From: Lysobacter defluvii IMMIB APB-9 = DSM 18482
GTDB lineage: Bacteria > Pseudomonadota > Gammaproteobacteria > Xanthomonadales > Xanthomonadaceae
Length of the DNA: 64,000 nucleotides
Direction: 5' to 3'
Assembly: GCF_000423325.1 (NCBI RefSeq)
Contig: NZ_AUHT01000004.1
Location: 372,001-436,000, forward strand
Shown here piece after piece: positions 50,801 to 61,523 of this stretch. Position 1 is the first letter of the stretch; every line of letters begins with the position of its first letter. A program made the position numbers and the translations under genes. Under the pieces are notes generated by a model that was given only the letters and a program-made list of their open reading frames with translations, had not been told where the DNA came from and did not search any database.

Positions 50801-50888
50801 TGGCGGAAGCGGTGGGATTCGAACCCACGAACGGTTGCCCGTTGCCGGTTTTCAAGACCGGTGCCTTCAACCACTCGGCCACGCTTCC
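50801..50888 (-). tRNA. tRNA-Ser (anticodon UGA)
   Basis: An 88-base class II tRNA. The acceptor stem is GGAAGCG paired with CGCTTCC, with discriminator G and an encoded CCA. The D-arm is GGCCGAGTGGTTGAAGGC, the anticodon loop CTTGAAA with anticodon TGA, a long variable arm (CAACGGGCAACCGTTC) follows, and the T-loop is GGTTCGAATCC. The long variable arm and discriminator G fit serine. serS lies about 1.1 kb away on the same strand, with the LysR gene between. Confidence 0.97.
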
Positions 50889-50909
50889 ACTGGGTCCCCC
50901 TGGTTCCCT

Positions 50910-50929
50910 GCCGCGTCCTGCGGCGGGGC
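50910..50929 (-). repeat. Short GCCCCGCCGCA hairpin, copy 2
   Basis: On the minus strand GCCCCGCCGCAGGACGCGGC, lying between the LysR stop and the tRNA-Ser 5' end. It differs from the copy at 28384-28405 at one position over the aligned 20 bases. It may terminate the LysR transcript. Confidence 0.5.
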
Positions 50930-50936
50930 TATTCTG

Positions 50937-51926
50937 TCACGGGACGCCCGCCTGGCGGCGGAACGCGGCTTCCTCTTCCGCGGAGCAGGGCTTGCCGTTG
51001 ATCTCGCCGCAGCCCAGCCGCGCGGTTTCGATCATCGGCGGCAGCTTCTCGGCCAGGAAGTCGATGAACACCCGCACCGCCGGGAGCATGCCGCGGCGCG
51101 AGGCGAACACCGCGTGCGAGATCCCCTGCGGCAGGCGCCACTGCGGCAGCACCACCTTGAGGGTGCCGTTGCGCACGGCGTCGGAGCAGATGGTTTCCGG
51201 CAGCAGGGTGATGCCGACGCCGCGCTCGGCCAGCGCCATCAGCATGGGGAAATCGAAGCCGCTGACCCGCGGCTTGAGGTCGACGCGCTTGACCTCGCCC
51301 CCGGGCCCGTGGAGTTCCCAGCGCTGCGGGGCGTCGTCGTCGCTCATCGCCAGGGTGACGTGCTCGGCCAGCTCGTCGGGGCTGGCCGGCTCCCCCATGC
51401 GCCGCAGGTAGTCCGGGCTGGCGACCAGCAGCTCCTGGATCATGCCGAAGCTGCGCATGACCAGGCTGCCGTCGTCGTCCAGCCGCGTGCGCACGCGCAG
51501 CGCGACGTCGATGCCCTCGTTGATGATGTCCACGCGCCGGTTGCTGACCGTCAGGTGCACGCGCACCTCCGGGTAGCGCGCCAGGAACTCGGGCAGCAGC
51601 CGCGGCATGTTCTGCTGCGCCATGCTGACCGGCACGCTGACCCGGACCACGCCGCGCGGCTCGGCGCTCAGGCGATCGACCACCTCGCGCGCCGCCTGGG
51701 CCTCGCTGAGCATGGTCTGGGCATGGCGGTACACGGCTTGGCCCACGTCGGTCACCGCGAAACGGCGCGTGGAGCGCTGCAGCAGGCGCACGCCCAGCTC
51801 GGCCTCCAGCTGGCTGATCCGCCGGCTGAGGCGGGACTTGGGGATCCCCAGTGCCCGCTCGGCGGCGGCGAACCCGGCGTGCTCCACCACCACGGCGAAG
51901 TAGTACAGGTCGTTCAGGTCGTGCAT
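50937..51926 (-). CDS. LysR-family transcriptional regulator
   Basis: A 329-residue regulator with the standard N-terminal winged helix-turn-helix (LYYFAVVVEHAGFAAAERALGIPKSRLSRRISQLEAELGVRL) summarised by its GIPKSRLSRRI recognition helix, and a C-terminal periplasmic-binding-protein-like effector domain. The C-terminus adds about 20 residues (GEINGKPCSAEEEAAFRR) beyond the usual end. Neighbours (tRNA-Ser, serS) give no clue to its target; many close relatives regulate divergent genes, but nothing diverges from it here. Confidence 0.9.
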   Translation of the reverse strand: MHDLNDLYYFAVVVEHAGFAAAERALGIPKSRLSRRISQLEAELGVRLLQRSTRRFAVTDVGQAVYRHAQTMLSEAQAAREVVDRLSAEPRGVVRVSVPVSMAQQNMPRLLPEFLARYPEVRVHLTVSNRRVDIINEGIDVALRVRTRLDDDGSLVMRSFGMIQELLVASPDYLRRMGEPASPDELAEHVTLAMSDDDAPQRWELHGPGGEVKRVDLKPRVSGFDFPMLMALAERGVGITLLPETICSDAVRNGTLKVVLPQWRLPQGISHAVFASRRGMLPAVRVFIDFLAEKLPPMIETARLGCGEINGKPCSAEEEAAFRRQAGVP

Positions 51927-51991
51927 CCGGTGTTCCCTCGGTGGAACGAATGGGGCTATTTGAGCAGCTTTGCCGGCAATCCGTCAGCAGT

Positions 51992-54086
<2,095 letters not shown>

Positions 54087-54087
54087 G

Positions 54088-55407
54088 TCACTCCGGCGCG
54101 GGTTCCTCCGCGAGCCCCATCCCGGCGCCCGCCGCGAGCGACGCAAAACCCGGGAACGAGGTCGCCACGTTGGCCACGTCGCGCACCCGCACCGGGGCAG
54201 GCGTGCACTGCGCGGCGACCGCCAGGGCCATCGCGATCCGGTGGTCACCCAGTGCTTCGACCGTGCCGCCGCGCGACAGCGGCCCCCGGATGACCGCGCC
54301 ATCGGGCGCCTCGTCGACCGTCGCGCCCAGCTCGCGCAGGCCCACGGCCATCGCGGCGATCCGGTCCGACTCCTTCACCCGCAGCTCGGCCGCGCCGCGC
54401 ACTACCGTCTCGCCGCGGGCACAGGCGGCGGCGACGAACAGCGCGGGGAACTCGTCGATCATGTCGGGCACCAGCGCTTCGGGCACCTCGATCCCCGACA
54501 GGGGCGCGTGCCGGACCCGCAGGTCGGCGGTCTCGGTCCCGGCCCGGCTCCGCGCGGCCAGGACCTCGATGTCCGCCCCCATCCTGCGCAGCGCCTCGAG
54601 CAGGCCGGTGCGGCGCGGGTCGAGCCCGACACCGGTGAGCAGCAGGTCCGAACCGGGCACGACCGTGGCGGCAACCAGGAAGAACGCCGCCGAGGAGAAG
54701 TCGCCCGGCACCTCCACGTCCGTGGCAACCAGCCGGTGCCCCCCGCCGAGGGCGGCACGCCCGGGGCTCCATTCCACCGGCCAGCCGAAGGCGGCGAGCA
54801 TGCGCTCGGTGTAGTCGCGGGTCGGACGCGGCTCGACGACGCTGGTGCGGCCGTCGGCATACAGGCCGGCGAGCAGGAGTGCGGATTTCACCTGCGCGCT
54901 TGCGACCGCCAGCACGTGGTCCGTGCCCAGGAGCGGCTGGCCGCCCTGGATGCGCAGCGGTGGCACGCCGCCATCGGCCGTGCCGATCCGCGCCCCCATC
55001 GCGCCAAGGGGATCCACCACGCGCCGCATCGGCCGCGTGGACAGCGAGCGGTCGCCCACCAGTTCGCTGTCGAACGCCTGGCCGGCGAGCAGTCCCGCCA
55101 GCAGCCGCATCCCGGTGCCGGAGTTGCCGCAGTCCAGCGGGCCTTCCGGGGCGCGCAACCCGTGCAGCCCGACGCCGTGCACGTGCCGCACGCCCGGCGT
55201 GGGTGCCTCGATGCGGACCCCCATCTGCTCCAGGATGCGTGCGGTCGCGACCGTGTCGGCGCCTTCCAGGAAGCCGTGGATGCGGGTCTCGCCTTCGGCC
55301 AGCGCGCCCAGCATCAGCGCCCGGTGCGAGACCGACTTGTCCCCGGGCACCCGCACCCGCCCGCGCAGCGGCCGCCCGGGCCGGGCCACCCAGTCCTGCC
55401 GGTCCAT
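54088..55407 (-). CDS. aroA: 3-phosphoshikimate 1-carboxyvinyltransferase (EPSP synthase)
   Basis: Joins shikimate-3-phosphate and PEP in chorismate synthesis, the target of glyphosate. The 439-residue protein has the PEP/S3P-binding GDKSVSHRALMLGAL (K24), LDCGNSGTGMRLLAG, the catalytic Asp in PDMIDEFPAL, and RVKESDRIAAMAVGL with GDHRIAMAL at the end. The GDKSxSHRALMLGAL and NSGTGMRLL forms suggest the class II type found in many bacteria rather than the E. coli class I type. Its ATG overlaps the serC stop by one base (TGATG). Confidence 0.95.
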   Translation of the reverse strand: MDRQDWVARPGRPLRGRVRVPGDKSVSHRALMLGALAEGETRIHGFLEGADTVATARILEQMGVRIEAPTPGVRHVHGVGLHGLRAPEGPLDCGNSGTGMRLLAGLLAGQAFDSELVGDRSLSTRPMRRVVDPLGAMGARIGTADGGVPPLRIQGGQPLLGTDHVLAVASAQVKSALLLAGLYADGRTSVVEPRPTRDYTERMLAAFGWPVEWSPGRAALGGGHRLVATDVEVPGDFSSAAFFLVAATVVPGSDLLLTGVGLDPRRTGLLEALRRMGADIEVLAARSRAGTETADLRVRHAPLSGIEVPEALVPDMIDEFPALFVAAACARGETVVRGAAELRVKESDRIAAMAVGLRELGATVDEAPDGAVIRGPLSRGGTVEALGDHRIAMALAVAAQCTPAPVRVRDVANVATSFPGFASLAAGAGMGLAEEPAPE

Positions 55408-56492
55408 CAGCCGTGCCGCTTCCGGAAGTCGTCCATGAAGCCGGCCAGCGCACGCACGCCCTCGACCGGCATGGCGTTGTAGATCGAGGCCCGCATGCCG
55501 CCAAGCGCCCGGTGCCCCTTCAGGCCGATCAGTCCGGCTTCGGTGGCCTCGCGCAGGAACAGCGGGTCCAGCCCCCGATCGTGCAGGTGGAACGGCACGT
55601 TCATGCGCGAGCGCACCCGCGGCGCGACGTCGTTGCGGTAGAACCCGCCGGAGCCGTCGATCGCCGCGTACAGCAGCGCCGCCTTCTCCGCGTTGCGGCG
55701 GGCGAACTCCTCGACCCCGCCCTCGTCCAGCATCCACCGGAACACCAGGCCGGCCAGGTACCAGTTGAAGGTGGCCGGCGTGTTGAGCATCGAGCCCGCG
55801 CGCGCATGCTCGCGGTAGTCCAGGATCGGCGCCCGTGGCTGTCCGGTCCGCTCCAGCAGGTCGGGCCGGATCACCGCGACGGCGATCCCGGACGGCCCCA
55901 GGTTCTTCTGGGCGCCCGCGTACACCATGGCGAGGCGGCTGAAATCCAGCGGACGGGAGGCGATGCTGGAGCTGAAGTCCGCCACCAGCGGCACGTCGCC
56001 GGCGTCCGGCACCCCCTCGAACTCGACCCCGTGGATCGTCTCGTTGTCGGTGTAGTGCAGGTACGCCGCGTCCTCCGACAGCCGCCACTGCGCGACCGGG
56101 GGAACGTCGACGTAGCGCTCCGGACCGGTATCCGCGGCGAGGTTCACCGCGACCGTAGCCTCGGCCTGCTGGACCGCGAGGCGGCCCCAGTGCCCGGTCA
56201 CCACGTAGTCGGCGGCCTGCCCGGGCGCGGCGAAGTTGAGGGGGATCAGCGCCTGCTGGGTGGTCGCGCCGCCGGCCAGGAACAGGACCCGGTACTCATC
56301 CGGGACCGTGAGCAGGCTGCGCAGGTCCGCCTCGGCACGCGCGGCGACCTCCATGAACTCCCCGCCCCGGTGGCTGAGTTCCATCACCGAGGCGCCGGTG
56401 CCACGCCACTCCAGCAGTTCTTCCTGCGCCTGCCGCAATACCGGCTCCGGCAGGGCCGCCGGGCCGGCGCTGAAATTGAATGCACGGGTCAT
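55407..56492 (-). CDS. serC: Phosphoserine aminotransferase
   Basis: Transaminates 3-phosphohydroxypyruvate to phosphoserine in serine synthesis, and the analogous step of PLP synthesis. The 361-residue protein begins [15 protein letters not shown], has [16 protein letters not shown], and the PLP lysine in [12 protein letters not shown]. Coupled to aroA by a one-base overlap, as in the classic serC-aroA operon. It starts 3 bases after the FHA gene stop. Confidence 0.96.
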   Translation of the reverse strand: MTRAFNFSAGPAALPEPVLRQAQEELLEWRGTGASVMELSHRGGEFMEVAARAEADLRSLLTVPDEYRVLFLAGGATTQQALIPLNFAAPGQAADYVVTGHWGRLAVQQAEATVAVNLAADTGPERYVDVPPVAQWRLSEDAAYLHYTDNETIHGVEFEGVPDAGDVPLVADFSSSIASRPLDFSRLAMVYAGAQKNLGPSGIAVAVIRPDLLERTGQPRAPILDYREHARAGSMLNTPATFNWYLAGLVFRWMLDEGGVEEFARRNAEKAALLYAAIDGSGGFYRNDVAPRVRSRMNVPFHLHDRGLDPLFLREATEAGLIGLKGHRALGGMRASIYNAMPVEGVRALAGFMDDFRKRHG

Positions 56493-56495
56493 CGC

Positions 56496-57278
56496 TCATC
56501 CTCCCCAGGTCAGCAGCAGCGCCAGGATCCCGGCGATCATCGCCGCGGCCAGCAGCACCCAGGGCAGGTGCCGCCACGATCCGCCGGCGGGTGCATCGGA
56601 GTCGCCCGGTGCCGGCTCGACCGGATACTCGCGGGCAACCGGTCGCGCCGGTACCCGCACCAGCGGCGATTCCACCACGAACCGCTGGCCGCGGCCCACC
56701 ACGACCTGGTCGCCCGGCCCCAGCAGGGCCTCGCGCACCGGGTGGCCATTGACCATGCAGCCGGCCCCGTCTTCGGCCACCTGCAGGGCGACGCCCGCGC
56801 CCTGCGGCCACAGCATCAGGTGCCGGTCGTGGATGCCGGGCTCCTCGAGGCGGATGTCGCAGTCGGATCCGCTGCCCAGGGTCCGCGGCTGGTCCAGCGT
56901 GAAGCAGCGGCCATGATGCGGACCGCCGAGGCCGCGAAGCACCTGGCGCGACGGATTGGCCGCGCCTTCCGCGGCCGTCGGCACCGGCCGCGGCGGCGCA
57001 CCGGCCAGGCCCAGCTCGACGCCGTCGATGTGGATCGAATCCCCGGGGCGCAGCAGCGCCATCCGGCGCACCGGCCGGCCGTTGACGTGGACCCGGCTGG
57101 CACCCTCGCGCAGCTGCAGCCACGCACCGCGGCCATCGATGCTGACCTGCAGGCGCGCGTCCTCGCCGCGGTCGACCAGGCGGGGGCCGTGCGGGCCCTT
57201 GCCCACGGCATGCACGCCGGGACCGAGCACGATGTCCTCGTTGCTGCGGTCGGCGAATCGGAATCGGAGGGTTTCCAC
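56496..57278 (-). CDS. Tandem FHA-domain protein with C-terminal membrane anchor
   Basis: A 260-residue protein with two FHA-like domains (about residues 15-95 and 110-205) and one helix at about 238-257, followed by a two-residue tail, so it is tail-anchored with both domains in the cytoplasm. The second domain has TLGSGSDCDIRLEEPGIHDRHL and VNGHPV, close to the FHA pattern, but the phosphothreonine-binding Arg of the GR motif is Ser. The first domain is further degraded. Phosphopeptide binding is therefore doubtful. The start is taken as GTG at 57278 (METLRFRFAD); no ATG fits. It lies directly upstream of serC and probably shares its transcript. Confidence 0.75.
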   Translation of the reverse strand: METLRFRFADRSNEDIVLGPGVHAVGKGPHGPRLVDRGEDARLQVSIDGRGAWLQLREGASRVHVNGRPVRRMALLRPGDSIHIDGVELGLAGAPPRPVPTAAEGAANPSRQVLRGLGGPHHGRCFTLDQPRTLGSGSDCDIRLEEPGIHDRHLMLWPQGAGVALQVAEDGAGCMVNGHPVREALLGPGDQVVVGRGQRFVVESPLVRVPARPVAREYPVEPAPGDSDAPAGGSWRHLPWVLLAAAMIAGILALLLTWGG

Positions 57279-57383
57279 GCGGCCGCAATCTAGCACGCCC
57301 CCCGCGGCGCGACACGCCGTCCGTGCATGCTTGAACGTCGCACCACCCCCGGCACAATGTGCTGCCAGACCACGGTATCGCGA

Positions 57384-57659
57384 ATGGCCAGCATCGACAT
57401 CCGCCACCCCCACTCCCTGCCGCCGGCGCACGCGCGCGACTGCGTGCACGACGTCGCCACCATCCTCGCCGAGCGCTATGCCATCCACAGCACGTGGGAC
57501 GGCGACATCCTGCGATTCACCGGCCCGGGGGTGGAGGGGCACCTGGCGCTGCTGCCGGCCGAACTGCACTTCAGCGCCCAGCTGGGATTCCTGCTTGCGC
57601 CCATGCGGGGCCCGATCGAGCAGGAAGTCCGGCGGGTACTGGGCGAGCGCTTCGGCTGA
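57384..57659 (+). CDS. Polyhydroxyalkanoate-system (PHA_gran_rgn) family protein
   Basis: A 91-residue protein, MASIDIRHPHSLPPAHARD at the start, then RYAIHSTWDGDILRFTGPGVEG and a helical C-terminus ending in EVRRVLGERFG. This matches the small PHA-granule-region family (PF09650), named for genes near PHA synthase loci; its biochemical role is unknown. An ATG 57 bases upstream (57327) would add residues unlike the family. No phaC or phaZ lies in the window, but a 3-hydroxybutyrate oligomer hydrolase and dehydrogenase are 1-3 kb away. Confidence 0.8.
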   Translation: MASIDIRHPHSLPPAHARDCVHDVATILAERYAIHSTWDGDILRFTGPGVEGHLALLPAELHFSAQLGFLLAPMRGPIEQEVRRVLGERFG

Positions 57660-57728
57660 ACAGGGCGCTCACGTAGTGCACGCACGCGCGCGATACCCTG
57701 ACGCCCCCGCCGCAGGTCCACGCAATCC

Positions 57729-58691
57729 ATGCCGACGCTGAGCTTCATCGCCATCACCCTGCTGGTCACGGTCGTCGTCGGTGGCATCAGCAGTTTCCTG
57801 ATCCGGCGGCACCAGCGGCGCAAGTTCGAGTGCCAGGCGGGACTGGCCGGGCTGGCGGCCATGCGCTGGCGCGAGTACTCGCGCTTCATCGTCGAGGGCC
57901 TGGAAGAAAGAGGCTTCCGCCGCAGCCGCGAACAGCCGGACCTGTCCCGCGGCCAGGACGCGCACCTGCTGCTCCTTCGCGGCGGGCACACCTGGCTGCT
58001 TGCCTGCCGGCAGGGGCTCGACTCGCAGACCGGCCCCGAGCTGGTCGAGCGCATGTCCAGGGCGATCCACATGTCCGAGGCCCGCGGCGGCGTCATCGCC
58101 ACGCTCGGGTGCTTTGCCCCGGCGGCGCGCAAGGTCGATCCCGGTATCGAGCTGCTGGACGGGCCCGCGGTGTGGAAGCTGGTCCAGCCGGTGCTCCCGG
58201 CCAGCCTGCTCGAGGACGTGCGCGCCACCGCCCGGAAGGAGATCCGCAGCCGCGGGGTGCTGGCCTGGCTGGTCGCCGTGCTGCTCGGAATGGGCCTGGC
58301 GTGGCTGCTGACACCGCACCTGGCTTCCGACCCGGCCCCGTCCGTCGCGCCGCCGACCGGCGCGACACCGGATACCCGCCGCGATACCGAAGCCCCGGGC
58401 ACGGCCCCACCGCCCATGGCGCCGGACCTGCTGCGCCCGGTCGAGCTGAGCGAGGAGGAGCAGCGCGGCCGGGTCCTGGACGAGCTGGCGGAACTCCCGG
58501 ACGTGCAGCACGCTGGCTGGGCCACCCGCTCCACCCTGGTGGTGCGCCTGGAGCGCGCCGCAGACGACGCGCTCGTCGAGTCGGTGTGCGACATCCTGCT
58601 GCCCCACCCCGACGTGCGCGACCAGCGCATCCAGCTGCAGCCACCCGAAGGCGAGGGCCGCGTCCGCTTCCTCCAGTGCGCGCCCTACTGA
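57729..58691 (+). CDS. Membrane protein with degenerate Mrr-like nuclease fold
   Basis: A 320-residue protein. A first helix (about residues 5-24) is followed by a domain resembling Mrr/restriction-endonuclease-like folds: FIVEGLEERGFRRSR, GQDAHLLLLRGGHTWLLACRQG, then RGGVIATLGCFAPAARK and ELLDGPAVWKLV. In active members the central motif is D...(E/Q)xK; here the D is present (D77) but the QxK position reads AxR (92-94), so cleavage activity is unlikely. A second helix lies at about 177-195, then a Pro/Thr-rich linker and a C-terminal domain of about 90 residues with no recognised motif. Function unknown. Confidence 0.7.
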   Translation: MPTLSFIAITLLVTVVVGGISSFLIRRHQRRKFECQAGLAGLAAMRWREYSRFIVEGLEERGFRRSREQPDLSRGQDAHLLLLRGGHTWLLACRQGLDSQTGPELVERMSRAIHMSEARGGVIATLGCFAPAARKVDPGIELLDGPAVWKLVQPVLPASLLEDVRATARKEIRSRGVLAWLVAVLLGMGLAWLLTPHLASDPAPSVAPPTGATPDTRRDTEAPGTAPPPMAPDLLRPVELSEEEQRGRVLDELAELPDVQHAGWATRSTLVVRLERAADDALVESVCDILLPHPDVRDQRIQLQPPEGEGRVRFLQCAPY

Positions 58692-58725
58692 GCGGGCGCG
58701 CACTGCCGAACCGGCCCGGCCCGGA

Positions 58726-60534
58726 TCAGAGCCGGGCGTCGCCCGGGAACGCGGCGCCGTCGAGGTGCCGGTCGACCTGCTCCAGTGCCTCGTATAGGTG
58801 CGGCAACAGCGGCTTGTAGCGGGCGGCATAGTCCGGCAGCACGAGGAAGCCGTCGAAGTGCTGGACGTCCCCGACCTGCCAGTACGACACGGTGCCGCCC
58901 GCGGCACGTGCCGCGTCCACGTACGGCTTGCTGCTGAACGCCATCGGGATGAGGCCATCGTCGGTGCCGTGGACCACGAGCACCGGCAGGCCGGCGTCCG
59001 GCATGGCCGCCTTCGTCTCCGCCACTCCGGCGCGAAGCGCTTCGCCCCGGGCATCGTCGCCCGTCCATAGCGCGCGCAGGCATTGCAACCCGCCCAGGCC
59101 CGGATCCAGGGCCATGACGCTGGCATCGAGCAGCATGATCCCGTTGCCCGGAGGGATGCCGCTCGCATCGGACCACCACGCCGCGCGCTCGGCGGCGGTC
59201 GCCGGCCGCGGCCCGCCCTCGCCCACCACCGCCCAGGACATGCCGCAGGGGTGTTCGCCCACGCCTGCGCCGGTGTAGGCGGAGGCATAGGTCGCCGCGA
59301 CGGCACGCCAGAGATCGAAGCCCGTCGACAGGGCCCCGGCGCGCAGCGCCTCTTCCGTCCAGCCCGCGGACGACAGCAGCTCGCGGGCCGAACGGGCACG
59401 GCTGGCGGTGTCATCGCCCTCCACCACGCCGGCCTCGGCCAGGGAGGCGCAGCGCTGTTCCCAGGACGGGCGGACCTGGTCCAGGGCAGGCGGCTGCGGC
59501 AGGCCTTCCATGTCCAGCAGCGCGCACGGCATCACCAGCGCGGCTTCGGTCGTGTAGTCGTACAGCGCCCGGCTGCCATGGCCATCGACCAGCACGTTCG
59601 GTTCGCCGGCGACCACCGCGTCCAGCCAGCCACCCTCCAGGCCGGCCGCCTGCAGCACCGCGCCACCGCCGTTGGAGATGCCGACCGCGATCACCCGGGT
59701 GTCGTCCCAGTGGAACGGCGCCTGGTCCGGGAAGGCCCGGGCCAGCACGTCGAGGCCGTACTCCGCCGCCTGGCGCACGTGCCGGCCCCAGTCCGCCTCC
59801 GGGTTGTCACCGGAGTGCGCATGCTTGAAGGCGATGCCGGTTGCCCCCGCCGGCGCTTCCGGCACGAAGGCGAGGTCGTCGGCGGCGTCCGCTGCCGCGG
59901 CGGTGCCGTCGACGCGGAAGCCCACCCCGGCATCGAGGTCGAAGTAGTCGCTCCCGGCGCCCTTGTCGGTGTAGGCCACCGCACACCCGCGCGGCAGCGC
60001 CCAGGGCGCGGCGACCGCGATCGCGCCGTGGATCCCGCGCGAGCCGGAGGCCGGCGCGACCACCAGGCAGCGGCGCTCCGCATCGAACGCGTCGGGCACC
60101 TGCACCAGGACCCGATGCGGGTGCGTGGCGCCGGGGACGGCTGCGTACGCCGAGAACTCCCGTCCCGGAACCGCCTCGACACTCCCGTAGGACGTACCGT
60201 ATCCGCCGACCGGGGACAGGTCGGCGATGCCCCGCCAGGCCGCCCAGATGGCACGGCGGCGCAGCTCGGAGGCGGTCGGCGCCTCCGGGTCGGCGAACGC
60301 CGGTGCCTGCATCGACTGCAGGCCCGCCAGCCCGAGGCCAGCAGTGAGCAGGTCGTCGCCATCGCGGTGCACCGACACGCGCTCGTGGGCGTGGCTGGAA
60401 GCGACCGCGGGCGCCGCCGTACCCTGGGCCGCCGGGCCAACGGGTGCGCTCGCGCAGCCCGCCAGGGCGATCGCCACGGCGAGCGTGGCGAGCGCCGGCA
60501 GGCGTGTCGTGGAAACGGAGGTCCTGGATGGCAT
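58726..60534 (-). CDS. D-3-hydroxybutyrate oligomer hydrolase, lipoprotein
   Basis: A 602-residue hydrolase of the 3HB-oligomer hydrolase family, which cleaves oligomers of 3-hydroxybutyrate released from PHB. A lipoprotein signal ends in LAGC (Cys27), so it is membrane-anchored and faces the periplasm or outside. The nucleophile is S287 in VGISNGGGAVLQAAG. A long insertion and the C-terminal VVHGTDDGLIPMAFSS (catalytic Asp) and DVQHFDGFLV (catalytic His) complete the triad. It is divergent from 3-hydroxybutyrate dehydrogenase, which would oxidise its product. The ATG at 60534 is preferred over a GTG six bases upstream. Confidence 0.85.
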   Translation of the reverse strand: MPSRTSVSTTRLPALATLAVAIALAGCASAPVGPAAQGTAAPAVASSHAHERVSVHRDGDDLLTAGLGLAGLQSMQAPAFADPEAPTASELRRRAIWAAWRGIADLSPVGGYGTSYGSVEAVPGREFSAYAAVPGATHPHRVLVQVPDAFDAERRCLVVAPASGSRGIHGAIAVAAPWALPRGCAVAYTDKGAGSDYFDLDAGVGFRVDGTAAAADAADDLAFVPEAPAGATGIAFKHAHSGDNPEADWGRHVRQAAEYGLDVLARAFPDQAPFHWDDTRVIAVGISNGGGAVLQAAGLEGGWLDAVVAGEPNVLVDGHGSRALYDYTTEAALVMPCALLDMEGLPQPPALDQVRPSWEQRCASLAEAGVVEGDDTASRARSARELLSSAGWTEEALRAGALSTGFDLWRAVAATYASAYTGAGVGEHPCGMSWAVVGEGGPRPATAAERAAWWSDASGIPPGNGIMLLDASVMALDPGLGGLQCLRALWTGDDARGEALRAGVAETKAAMPDAGLPVLVVHGTDDGLIPMAFSSKPYVDAARAAGGTVSYWQVGDVQHFDGFLVLPDYAARYKPLLPHLYEALEQVDRHLDGAAFPGDARL

Positions 60535-60599
60535 TCGCACGGGCGCGGCTCCCCTTGTGGTCGGTGGCCCAAGCTAGCAGCGGCGGGTGCGGCCGGCAT

Positions 60600-60613
60600 C
60601 GTACTTTCGTACG
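60600..60613 (+). promoter_or_regulatory. Palindrome upstream of hbdH, putative activator site
   Basis: CGTAC-TTTC-GTACG is a perfect 5-4-5 inverted repeat in the 138-base spacer between the divergent hydrolase and dehydrogenase genes. A possible extended -10 for hbdH (TGC-TACGGT, 60635-60643) lies 21 bases downstream, which would centre the palindrome about 43 bases before the transcription start, a typical activator position. The binding protein is not known. Confidence 0.5.
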
Positions 60614-60672
60614 CGAGGCAGGGACGCGGGCCTTTGCTACGGTCCTCCCATCCCTCCGCACGCGACACCTCC

Positions 60673-61476
60673 ATGACCGACACCTTCCTGCGCGGCCGCA
60701 CCGCCCTCGTCACCGGCAGCACCTCCGGCATCGGATTGGGCATCGCCCGATCCCTGGCGGCCGCCGGTGCCCGGGTCGCGGTAACCGGCCTGGGCGACTC
60801 CGGCGAGATCGAGGCCGCGGTCTCGGCGGTCCGCGACGCCGGCGCCCCCGAGGCGCGGTATTTCCCCGCCGACCTCCGTGACCCGGCGGCGATCACCGCG
60901 CTGGTGGGGGTCGTGCGGGCCTGGGGCTCGATCGACGTGCTGGTCAACAACGCCGGCATGCAGCACGCCGCCCCGCTGGAGCGGATGCCCCCGGGCAAGT
61001 GGGACGACATCCTCGCCCTCAACCTGAGCGCCGCCTTCCACACCATGCGCCTGGTGCTGCCCGGCATGGCGGAGCGGGGCTTCGGTCGGGTCATCAACGT
61101 GGCCTCCGTGCATGGGCTGGTGGCCTCGGTCGACAAGGCGCCGTACGTGGCCAGCAAGTTCGGCCTGGTCGGGCTGAGCAAGGTCGCCGCGCTGGAGTAC
61201 GCCAGCGCCGGCAGCCGCGAGAGCGGTGGCGTGACCGTCAACTGCATCTGCCCGGGCTGGGTGGAAACCCCGCTGATCGAGCCGCAGATCGAGGCGCGCC
61301 GCGACGGCGGAAGCCGCGACGACGGGGTGCGCGCGCTGCTGTCGGAGAAGCAGCCGAGCCTTCGAATGACCCTGCCCGAGGAGATCGGCGCGCTCGCCAC
61401 CTGGCTGTGCCGCCGCGAGGCCCACAACCTCACCGGTGCCAGCCTGCCGGTCGACGGCGGCTGGACCGCGCAGTAA
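60673..61476 (+). CDS. hbdH: 3-hydroxybutyrate dehydrogenase
   Basis: A 267-residue short-chain dehydrogenase that oxidises 3-hydroxybutyrate to acetoacetate with NAD. It has TGSTSGIGLGIA for the cofactor, NNAGMQH, and the catalytic S145, Y158 and K162. The HGLVASVDKAPYVASKFG stretch around them and LRMTLPEEIGALATWL, PVDGGWTAQ at the end, match bacterial HBDH closely. A response-regulator gene follows 47 bases later on the same strand. Confidence 0.93.
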   Translation: MTDTFLRGRTALVTGSTSGIGLGIARSLAAAGARVAVTGLGDSGEIEAAVSAVRDAGAPEARYFPADLRDPAAITALVGVVRAWGSIDVLVNNAGMQHAAPLERMPPGKWDDILALNLSAAFHTMRLVLPGMAERGFGRVINVASVHGLVASVDKAPYVASKFGLVGLSKVAALEYASAGSRESGGVTVNCICPGWVETPLIEPQIEARRDGGSRDDGVRALLSEKQPSLRMTLPEEIGALATWLCRREAHNLTGASLPVDGGWTAQ

Positions 61477-61523
61477 CCACCCACCGGATGGCCCCGCCCG
61501 CCGCCAGCGGGCATCCTTCGACC

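Noticed and set aside
50775-50882. In-frame extension of the GacA-like gene
   Set aside because: It would read through the tRNA-Ser gene. The ATG at 50774 has a strong AAGGAGG site and the conserved start of the receiver domain.
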